DNA of 64,000 bases. Source: a bacterium (GTDB taxonomy: Bacteria > Armatimonadota > UBA5829). Both the position numbers and the translations under genes were made by a program. Each line of letters begins with the position of its first letter. Within the stretch, counting starts at the first letter, position 1. The notes beneath the pieces are model-generated. The model did not search any database, was not told the origin of the DNA, and was given only the letters and a program-made list of their open reading frames with translations. Below, piece by piece: positions 18,623 through 25,845 of this stretch. The stretch lies in NCBI GenBank assembly GCA_021371935.1, contig JAJFVF010000008.1, positions 26,943 through 90,942 on the forward strand, read 5' to 3'.

Positions 18623-18628
18623 ATACCT

Positions 18629-18708
18629 CTAGCCCGCATTATTCACGAGAAACGTGAATAATGCTTTCGGAGAACCGTATTATGAGCTTTACGCATAATA
18701 CGGACTAA
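18629..18708 (-). repeat. Two-hairpin interspersed repeat (family A), copy 2, minus orientation
   Basis: On the minus strand: CCGTATTATGCG-TAAAG-CTCATAATACGG, a linker, then GCATTATTCACG-TTTCT-CGTGAATAATGC, ending GCGGGCTAG. It lies between the divergent protease and phosphoesterase genes. The rest of the 18709-18879 gap is ordinary, with an AT-rich TATATAAT near 18813 that may be the -10 of the downstream operon. Confidence 0.8.
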
Positions 18709-18879
18709 TATATAAGATTGCCATACCGCTCGGTATGTTCCTTTGCTTACGTCAATCTTCACTGTTTATGTGGACTCACGAAGGATTGCCGCCAACTGCC
18801 CAGGAACTAATATATAATGAAATCAGAGTTAAGGTAGGAATACCCGCTTTAGCTTTGCAATATTTAACAGAGTGTTTTT

Positions 18880-20364
18880 ATGTCCTTTAGAATAGCAGTG
18901 ATTGGTGATATTCATTACAAGAATATCTCTCTGGATGAATGCGCCAAGCGGCGCAGCGCAATAGCTCATATTCTTCTTCTTCGCACGGTTCAGAGGTTAA
19001 ATAGATACATAAAACCCGACGTTACGCTCATCCTGGGAGACTTAATAGACGATCCAGACAGCCCAAGCGCCCTCGAAGAGCTTCAAACACTGAAAAGCAT
19101 AACTGACCGACTCGACAGCCGGCTCATTGTGATTCCCGGCAACCATGATCCTGACGCGGATGTCTTCTACAGCGTTTTTGACAGACCTTCGAGCATAACC
19201 GACATAGATGATATAAGGTTCGTAACTTTTATAGATAATGAAGAGCCGGATTCCAATGCCAGCCGATCATTAGCCGATATAAAGCTCATGAAGAGCGCGC
19301 GCAATGGGCATGCAGGGCCTATCATATCCTTGCAGCATGTGCCGCTCTTTGCTCCGAGAAGTGGCCCCAGCCCATATTCGCTGACCAATGCACAGGAAGT
19401 CTGGTCTGCGTTTGACGATAACAACTGTACGCTCTCGATAAGCGGGCACTATCATGCGGGTGATAATCAGGTTCAAAATGGAACCGGTAAATCAATAATC
19501 GTCCCGGCTTTGTGTGAATCTCCATTTAGCTTTGTTGAGATAGAGATGGACGGCGATGCAGTAAGCACACGTCAGCATCAGCTTTCTCTGCCGCCGGAGC
19601 TGAAGCTGATTGATTATCATGTCCACACACCGTTTGCATACTGCCAGGAGAATATGGATCCCGAGCTTACAGTGCAACTGGCTGACGAGTTCGGGTTGGG
19701 CGGTTTTGTATTTACTGAACATTCCGGCCAATTGTATTTCGACCTTCCAACGTTCTGGAACGCAGAGTTTATGCAGGATGGACTGGCAACAGACCACGGC
19801 CATCAGGATCGACTGTCAGATTATTTTGAGCTGGCAAGTCATTACTGTCCACCTGCATATCTTGGGCTGGAGCTAGACTGTGATTATTCCGGCAAACCGG
19901 TTGTCCGCCCAGAGGATATGCAAAAAATACAAGTGAGGCTTGCTTCCATACACTGGCTGGAGGAATTGAAAAAGAGCGAGCCTGATATGGATAAAGCAAG
20001 CGATGAGATGCTGCGCCGCCTATCGGTGATGTTTGAGCACGGAATCGATATACTCGCACATCCGTTCAGAATCTTTCACGGGACGAAGAACAAAGTTCCT
20101 GAGCGCTTGGTTGATCCACTTGTTCGGCTGCTGCGTGAGCACAATGTTGCTGCAGAGATCAACTTTCACAACCAGATTACCAGCGAGGAGTTTGTGATCA
20201 AGTGCGTTGAGTCGGGTGTGAAACTTGCTTTCGGCAGCGATTCGCATAATCTCTATGAGGTGGGTGAACACTATCCACACCTGCAGCTTATGGAGAGATG
20301 TGGTTATAATAATTCCGATCTACCGCATATTCTCATACAAGCACCTGATATTTCGGAGTCATAA
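18880..20364 (+). CDS. Metallophosphoesterase-PHP domain fusion protein
   Basis: A 494-residue fusion of two metal-dependent phosphoesterase folds. Residues 1-230 form a calcineurin-like domain: GDIHY, LGDLIDDP, GNHDPD, LQHVPLF, GHYHAG. Residues 245-490 form a PHP domain: DYHVHTPFAYC, FTEHSG, GLELDCDY, LAHPFRIF and the end motif FGSDSH. Both sets of metal ligands look intact. The stop is two bases before the Sir2 start. A role in nucleic-acid or nucleotide phosphoester hydrolysis fits the downstream NurA/HerA/SbcCD genes but is inference; histidinol-phosphatase-like activity is the alternative. The fusion is unusual. Confidence 0.85.
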   Translation: MSFRIAVIGDIHYKNISLDECAKRRSAIAHILLLRTVQRLNRYIKPDVTLILGDLIDDPDSPSALEELQTLKSITDRLDSRLIVIPGNHDPDADVFYSVFDRPSSITDIDDIRFVTFIDNEEPDSNASRSLADIKLMKSARNGHAGPIISLQHVPLFAPRSGPSPYSLTNAQEVWSAFDDNNCTLSISGHYHAGDNQVQNGTGKSIIVPALCESPFSFVEIEMDGDAVSTRQHQLSLPPELKLIDYHVHTPFAYCQENMDPELTVQLADEFGLGGFVFTEHSGQLYFDLPTFWNAEFMQDGLATDHGHQDRLSDYFELASHYCPPAYLGLELDCDYSGKPVVRPEDMQKIQVRLASIHWLEELKKSEPDMDKASDEMLRRLSVMFEHGIDILAHPFRIFHGTKNKVPERLVDPLVRLLREHNVAAEINFHNQITSEEFVIKCVESGVKLAFGSDSHNLYEVGEHYPHLQLMERCGYNNSDLPHILIQAPDISES

Positions 20365-20366
20365 AT

Positions 20367-21128
20367 ATGGCAGATAAAGAGCAGTCACAAGACCAACTGA
20401 TAGACATTCTCAAAAAGTCCAGGAATGTCTTTGTTTTTACGGGAGCCGGTGTCAGCAAGGAGTCGGGCCTGCCCACATTCAGGGACCTCGACGGCGAGTG
20501 GACCAAGTATGATCCAATGACTTTTGCCACACTCGATGGTTTTCTGCATAACCCGGTTATGGTCTGGAACCTATATCGTACCCGCCAAAAGCAGATAGCA
20601 GCAGCCCAGCCCAATCCCGGTCATGTGGCCATAGCTCAGATGGAGAGTTATTACCCGGAGTTTCTGCTGTGCACTCAGAATGTCGATGATCTGCATGAGC
20701 GCGCGGGCAGCCGTAAGATAGTGAAGATTCATGGCGATGTAACAAAGGTCAGGTGCATTGACTGCGGACGGACTCATATGGTGGCGGATTATGATTTCCC
20801 CGATGAATTTGATGATGACAGCCTGCCGAAGTGCAGTGGATGTGGAGGATTGTGCAGGCCGGATATAGTGTGGTTCGGCGAATATGTTCCTCAGGAAGCG
20901 TTTATTGCCTCGACTATGGCCGCGACCGAGTGCGACCTGATGCTTATTGTCGGCACGTCCGGGGAGGTCTCAGGCGGATACGGGTTTGCCGAGCGTGCGA
21001 TACACCACGGCGCGAAGATAGTCGAAGTCAACCCCACTCAAGGCGCACTCACACACTATGCGCATTTTTGGATACCCGAACCTGCCGGTGTCGCTCTTCC
21101 GCACATATGGGAGCTTGTGACGGCATAA
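20367..21128 (+). CDS. NAD-dependent protein deacylase, Sir2 family (CobB-like)
   Basis: A 253-residue sirtuin that removes acyl groups from lysines, consuming NAD+ and giving O-acyl-ADP-ribose. It shows GAGVSKESGLPTFRD (NAD binding, residues 25-39), TQNVDDLHERAG, catalytic His in KIHGDVTKVRC, the four-Cys zinc site (CIDC and CSGCGGLC), IVWFGE and VGTSGEVSG. The zinc site and full length fit a deacylase rather than the SIR2 NADase effectors of phage-defence systems. It is coupled to the phosphoesterase fusion. Confidence 0.92.
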   Translation: MADKEQSQDQLIDILKKSRNVFVFTGAGVSKESGLPTFRDLDGEWTKYDPMTFATLDGFLHNPVMVWNLYRTRQKQIAAAQPNPGHVAIAQMESYYPEFLLCTQNVDDLHERAGSRKIVKIHGDVTKVRCIDCGRTHMVADYDFPDEFDDDSLPKCSGCGGLCRPDIVWFGEYVPQEAFIASTMAATECDLMLIVGTSGEVSGGYGFAERAIHHGAKIVEVNPTQGALTHYAHFWIPEPAGVALPHIWELVTA

Positions 21129-21221
21129 GTGTATGTTCAAGCGTAGGGCTGAAGCATTTGCCTTTCAAATTATGTAAACCCCACGAATATTGCCGCAAAT
21201 GCTTCATCCGAAATTCCATAT

Positions 21222-21246
21222 GGGAGGGCGAGGCTCCTGCCGAGCC
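21222..21246 (+). repeat. GGAGGGCGAGGCTCCTGCCGAGCC repeat (family C), copy 1
   Basis: A short GC-rich repeat able to form a GGCTC...GAGCC hairpin. Further copies lie at 40357, 41776, 49755 and 56429. Just upstream (21152-21203) a GAAGCATTTGCC...GCAAATGCTTC inverted repeat is also present. No gene lies in the 21129-21425 gap. Confidence 0.7.
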
Positions 21247-21316
21247 TTATTTATTCATTCAAACTGAGCAGTGCCTGCAAGCATATTGACATGAAGCTCG
21301 TCAAATGGTAGATTAA

Positions 21317-21397
21317 CCTAACCCGGATTATGCGCATACCGCATAATCCGGGTCTTTGAGAGCATTATTCACGTTCCTCGTGAATAATGCGGACTAA
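21317..21397 (+). repeat. Two-hairpin interspersed repeat (family A), copy 3
   Basis: The clearest copy: hairpin 1 CCCGGATTATGCG-CATAC-CGCATAATCCGGG, linker TCTTTGAGA, hairpin 2 GCATTATTCACG-TTCCT-CGTGAATAATGC, end GGACTAA. It lies 28 bases before the NurA start codon. Confidence 0.85.
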
Positions 21398-21425
21398 CGT
21401 ATGTTCGCATCCTATGGAAGGTGAA

Positions 21426-22436
21426 ATGAGCGAACTTCTCAGAAATTTATCCTCATATGTCCACGCTCAAGCCGAGCGCGATATTCACGTCGTTCTGGCT
21501 CGCAATGACCTCGATGAGATGCCCATGATTCTGGCCGCAGCCGAGCCTCGACAGGCCGGATCCGACCTCGAGGGCAGGAATATAGATGCGGTCCCGGTAG
21601 GCGAGGCGGAGCATGGCAAGCTGGCGTATTTCATGGACGGAATGCAGCGCCCGCGTGGACCAATATACTTCGGCTCGCAGCTTCCGATGATGTATGGATA
21701 TGTCGCAGCGACAATCCGCGTGCGCGGTGAGGATCGCCGCATGCGCAAGCACGACTTCCTTCGCAGAGAGTCACTTTATTTTCCGTATGATTTTCCGGGT
21801 GCGCCGGTGGAGCTTGCAAGCTCGGGGTTCGATACTGTGGATACCGGTGAGCGCGGTAAGTCGCCTGAGGAGCACCCGCTGATTGTGATTGAGCGTGCGG
21901 AGAAGAAAGTAAGTGACATCCGTTCCGATCTTGAGAGCAGAATCACATCGAAGTGGCTCTCCGATTTTGATGGTAGGGATGATTGGCTTCTGGTAGACGG
22001 CTCCCTGAGCGGCGACTATCACAGGTACGACTCGCCAAATATAGTCGGATTGATAAAAAGCCACCAGACACAGTATTTTCTGTGGGAAGATCAGCAAAAG
22101 ATTCTGAGTCTCAAGACCGGCGAGCGCAGCGGAGTATTCATACCCAAGGGCCGCAATCGTCCGGATGTGTACAGCTGGTATCTGCGCCTTCGCCCCAATG
22201 ACGGCCGCGACGTCTATTTTGGCCTGGTGCGTGTCGAGGCAGCCAAATGCGAGCGGACACTGGAGATGGCGGATGAGATATCACGATGGCTGCTGGCTGA
22301 GAGAAGCCCGCTGAGCATGCCGGACGCCAGGTGGGATAGACTGATCTACCCGATCCATGACTGCGAGCTATACATGAAGAGCGTTGCGCCGAGTCATACA
22401 TCTCTCGATTCTCTTATGATCAGCCTCGCTCACTGA
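21426..22436 (+). CDS. nurA: NurA-like 5'-3' nuclease
   Basis: A 336-residue protein with the NurA layout: first catalytic Asp in LAYFMDGMQ (about residue 71), second in WLLVDGSLSGD (about residue 191), then the VGLIKSHQTQYF segment and a long C-terminal barrel with YSWYLRLRPND. In archaea NurA forms a complex with the HerA translocase and resects DNA ends with Mre11-Rad50. The ATG at 21426 was chosen because GGAAGGTGA precedes it; the frame reaches back into a repeat. A HerA-like gene lies one gene downstream and SbcDC further on, supporting the call. Confidence 0.8.
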   Translation: MSELLRNLSSYVHAQAERDIHVVLARNDLDEMPMILAAAEPRQAGSDLEGRNIDAVPVGEAEHGKLAYFMDGMQRPRGPIYFGSQLPMMYGYVAATIRVRGEDRRMRKHDFLRRESLYFPYDFPGAPVELASSGFDTVDTGERGKSPEEHPLIVIERAEKKVSDIRSDLESRITSKWLSDFDGRDDWLLVDGSLSGDYHRYDSPNIVGLIKSHQTQYFLWEDQQKILSLKTGERSGVFIPKGRNRPDVYSWYLRLRPNDGRDVYFGLVRVEAAKCERTLEMADEISRWLLAERSPLSMPDARWDRLIYPIHDCELYMKSVAPSHTSLDSLMISLAH

Positions 22437-22589
22437 GTCAAATCGATCTATACAATGATCTGGGACAGCATGTCTAGTATTTTATGGATTTCTGTTTAAT
22501 AAGATGCTTGATGCTTTATTTGTCTTGCATATTTTGCTAATGTAATGCAATCTCAAGTTTAGTAGTTATGGGCGACTGAGCAAGGGAAA

Positions 22590-23555
22590 ATGCCAAAGAC
22601 AAGAGATACAGATTTTGTTGAAAGAATGGGCGTGCACCATACAGGTGATATTTTTGCACGTGCTGGAGTTATTTTTCGCGAAACTCAATGCAGTGATACT
22701 GGCATTGATGCAGAGATAGAACTGGTGCATGATGGATATGCGTCAGGGCAATTGGCAAAATTGCAGATAAGGAGTGGTGATTCACGATTAGATCTTAGTA
22801 GTAAAACATTCAAGTTTTCGGATAACCTAGAGCATTATGAATATTGGGCAAGATATACACTTCCAACAATTGGAGTAGTTTATAGTCCATCTCTTGACAC
22901 AGCGGTCTGGTTTGATTTGTCTGAACAATCAAGGCATATAGTAAGCACTCAAGGACCATATACGATAAACATTCCTCTGACTAACAATAGCCGTTTGGAT
23001 GTGAAGAACATATCGGGTTCATTGTCGGACATTATTGAGTCATTCTCGATTCAGCCAGCCTCTCTATCTGCAGTAAAAGAAGTTTCGGTTGATGCTGCCA
23101 ACGATCACATTGTCGGACCAGATGGACTTACCAAAGAACAAGCATGGAAATATCTTACAAATGTATTGCTTACATCTGATAGTGCGTCTGATGTCCGAGC
23201 AGAAGCTGGGTATCGCTTGTCCTTGTACTTCCCGGCAGTTTCAGAAGAATTGCAGAAGTTCTTTGTAGAGCGAATATCTAATGCCACAGATAAGGAAATT
23301 GCCAACATAGTGATTGCCATTCAAGATGCGTTGTCTTCAGAGCAAGACGATGTAGCAGACCTGATAATTGACCTTTTGTCTTATATGCCATACCCCGTGG
23401 AGAAGCTAAAGGAGATAGGATATAAGCGTATAGTGTCGGAAGAAGCTCTGGAAGCGCTTATTCAATCAGTGGAAGTAATGTCGCAAGAATTCGACAGTGA
23501 TTTCCGAAATGAAATACTGAATATTTATAGAACAGTGGACACTAGTAAAGACTAA
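22590..23555 (+). CDS. DUF4365-type predicted nuclease with helical C-terminal domain
   Basis: A 321-residue protein. Its N-terminal 150 residues match DUF4365 and carry a restriction-endonuclease-like motif: Glu in FRETQC, Asp/Glu in TGIDAEIEL (residues 38-46), and LQIRSG (about 58-63), where Arg replaces the usual Lys of the QxK. The remaining 170 residues are helical and may be HEAT-like. The gene is clearly AT-richer than its neighbours (many ATA, AAT and TTA codons) and splits nurA from herA. It looks acquired and may be a defence nuclease (inference). Confidence 0.7.
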   Translation: MPKTRDTDFVERMGVHHTGDIFARAGVIFRETQCSDTGIDAEIELVHDGYASGQLAKLQIRSGDSRLDLSSKTFKFSDNLEHYEYWARYTLPTIGVVYSPSLDTAVWFDLSEQSRHIVSTQGPYTINIPLTNNSRLDVKNISGSLSDIIESFSIQPASLSAVKEVSVDAANDHIVGPDGLTKEQAWKYLTNVLLTSDSASDVRAEAGYRLSLYFPAVSEELQKFFVERISNATDKEIANIVIAIQDALSSEQDDVADLIIDLLSYMPYPVEKLKEIGYKRIVSEEALEALIQSVEVMSQEFDSDFRNEILNIYRTVDTSKD

Positions 23556-23609
23556 GGATTCATATAAAACTCATTTGATATCCATGTCGCCACTTTACGG
23601 AGCATAAAA

Positions 23610-25598
23610 ATGGAGCAGGAAAACCTTATACAAGTCGGTCGAGTGGTAGCCACCGAGGCAAAGCCAAGCACTGCCTACAGTTTCAGCTTCTGGGCAGCCG
23701 AGGGCGATTGTAAAGTCGGCATCGGCACTCTGGTCATGGTCAAAAAGGGCGATCTTGAGGTCTACGGAGTCGTAGTGGAGGGGTTCGGATTTACCGATCT
23801 CAACTCAGCAATGAACGATTACATCGGCTCAGAGGGCGATCCGGGTTCTGAAGCTCCTACACTTCGCCATGAGGTGCGATGTTATACTGCGGCTGTGCTG
23901 CGTGTAGAGCCTGAGGAGCCGCTGCAGCCCGTGCCCGTAGCGCCTGTGTATCTGGCGGATGATTTAGTAGTCAGAAATGCCCTGCGCATGGACGGCTTCT
24001 GGGAAAAGAGCGGCATCCCGATAGGCCTGTATCAGAACGGCGACCTGCTCTCACCTGTTTACCTGGACTCCGAGTTCCTGCTCGGCCCCGAAGCGGCGCA
24101 TCTCAATATTACGGGCGTCTCGGGGTTGGCCACCAAGACCAGCTCAATCGAGTTTATCCTGCTGAGCATTTTCGAGCACTTCAAGGACCATGATGACGAC
24201 GGCATTGCGGTGGTCTGTTTCAATGTCAAGGGTCCCGATATGCTCTTCCTGGATTTTCCGGGCAAGGTCGATAAGTCCAGCCAATATCATGAGCTGTATA
24301 AGCAGCACGGCATAGATACGATAGACGACCGTGACGCCGAGATGTATAAGCTGCTCGGTATGCCGTGCGAGCCGTTCAAGAAAGTGAAGTATTTTGCGCC
24401 GTTCAAGTCCGACAGGGTGAACCTCAACACTCTGCGCACCAATGCCGACCTGGTCGGTGACGTCACGCCCCTCTCGTGGGGTCTGACAGATATTCTTGAG
24501 TTTACGGAAGTCGTGTTGAACCGTGACGATGTGGATGCCAAAGCCGATGCCCTGATCTCATATATCAAGGATCGTGTGGTTAATCAGACCATCGAGGTCA
24601 ACGGCCAGCAGATCACCGTGCGCAACTTCCAGGACATGAACCACTGGTTCGATATGGTCTTAAAAGAAATGGAGCAGAGCAACCGTTCCGAATGGAAGAC
24701 CCATCACTACGCCACCATCCGCAAGGTCTACAATCGCCTCTCGAACCTCAGCACCCGATATCAGGGTCTGGTCAGCCCGGACGAGTTCAGGTCGGACCTG
24801 CCTTGGGGTGATTTCGAGGACCGCGCAGTGTATGTTGTTGATGTCGCCAATGTCGATCCGCAGGCGCAGGATTTGGTCTTCACCAGGATCGTGAGTCAGC
24901 TCAGACAGAGGCTCGAAAAGGGCGATTTGGGCGTGAAGCACGTGATAGTGGTGGTGGACGAGCTCAATAAATACGCTCCGTCAGACGGTCAGGAGACCTA
25001 CCTCAAACAGACCCTGCTCGATATATCCGAGCGCGGGCGTTATCTGGGGCTGGTGCTCTTCTCGGCGCAGCAGTTCCGCAGCCAGGTGCACAAGCGCATT
25101 GTCGGCAACTCAGCGACATGCATATATGGTCGTATGGATATGGACGAACTCGCCACACCAGGCTACCAGGTCCTCACCTCTGCCACGAAGGAGAAACTGG
25201 CGACACTCTCTAAGGGTCAGTTGATGGTCCGCCATCCGCACTTTAACCAGCCGATATTCGTGAAGTTCCCGAGGCCCAATATACTGCGCGGGCCGGACGG
25301 CATCAAGATGTTCCCTCCGGCGAATGACCTGCCTCTTGAGGAGGCTGTATGGCGGAATCTGAACCGTCTGGATGGCGGTGTAAGCCGCAATGATGTCAGC
25401 GATATAGTCTCATCAGCGGCTGACACGACTGAGATAGTGCGTGCGATGAACATAACTCTTCAACGCAAGCCCGATGACCCGGTCAGCCATTTCAGGAACT
25501 GTGTGCGCAAGAAAGCAGGCGTCCAGATGACACCCGATGCCAAGCCGAGCTTTATCCCTGTTCTCGATCCCGACCCGAACGACCCCTTTCAGGATTGA
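23610..25598 (+). CDS. herA: HerA-like ATPase/DNA translocase
   Basis: A 662-residue protein with an N-terminal HAS-barrel-like domain (IQVGRVVATEAKPSTAYSF..) followed by an FtsK/HerA ATPase domain. Walker B is clear: VIVVVDELNKYAP (about residues 446-458), followed by ERGRYLGLVLFSAQQFRS (sensor region). The expected P-loop reads GVSGLATKTS (about 169-178), which departs from GxxxxGK[ST]. HerA hexamers pump DNA into NurA during end resection. The gene follows NurA and the inserted DUF4365 gene and precedes SbcDC after a second insertion. Confidence 0.8.
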   Translation: MEQENLIQVGRVVATEAKPSTAYSFSFWAAEGDCKVGIGTLVMVKKGDLEVYGVVVEGFGFTDLNSAMNDYIGSEGDPGSEAPTLRHEVRCYTAAVLRVEPEEPLQPVPVAPVYLADDLVVRNALRMDGFWEKSGIPIGLYQNGDLLSPVYLDSEFLLGPEAAHLNITGVSGLATKTSSIEFILLSIFEHFKDHDDDGIAVVCFNVKGPDMLFLDFPGKVDKSSQYHELYKQHGIDTIDDRDAEMYKLLGMPCEPFKKVKYFAPFKSDRVNLNTLRTNADLVGDVTPLSWGLTDILEFTEVVLNRDDVDAKADALISYIKDRVVNQTIEVNGQQITVRNFQDMNHWFDMVLKEMEQSNRSEWKTHHYATIRKVYNRLSNLSTRYQGLVSPDEFRSDLPWGDFEDRAVYVVDVANVDPQAQDLVFTRIVSQLRQRLEKGDLGVKHVIVVVDELNKYAPSDGQETYLKQTLLDISERGRYLGLVLFSAQQFRSQVHKRIVGNSATCIYGRMDMDELATPGYQVLTSATKEKLATLSKGQLMVRHPHFNQPIFVKFPRPNILRGPDGIKMFPPANDLPLEEAVWRNLNRLDGGVSRNDVSDIVSSAADTTEIVRAMNITLQRKPDDPVSHFRNCVRKKAGVQMTPDAKPSFIPVLDPDPNDPFQD

Positions 25599-25604
25599 GT
25601 AATT

Positions 25605-25797
25605 AGGATTTAGTAATTAGTATTTTGTATTGATTATTGTTTTGGTGTGTATTGAGATGCCTGCCTGTTCCCTCTCCTGGGGGAGAGGGTTAGGGTGAGG
25701 GCGCTATCTGATTTAGTGATTGATATTTTGTATTGATTATTTCGAGCGACGTCTCAATCCCAGTCATTCCGAGGAGGAACGACGAGGAATCTGCTGT
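25605..25797. repeat. Composite repeat block between herA and the KAP-LRR gene
   Basis: Two AT-rich family-B copies (TTTAGTAATTAGTATTTTG at 25609, ATTTAGTGATTGATATTTTG at 25710), a CCCTCTCCTGGGGGAGAGGG element (25670) and a CATTCCGAGG..GACGAGGAATCTGC element. The order in 25670-25795 equals that at 15548-15668, ten kilobases upstream. Confidence 0.75.
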
Positions 25798-25845
25798 GCG
25801 CTAAGTGGTAAGTAAGAATAAATCTCGATTTCCAGGACAAAGAAT

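Noticed and set aside
20367..25598. Sir2 plus HerA as the known SIR2-HerA phage-defence pair
   Set aside because: The Sir2 here has the zinc site and length of a protein deacylase and is separated from HerA by NurA and another gene, unlike the paired defence system.
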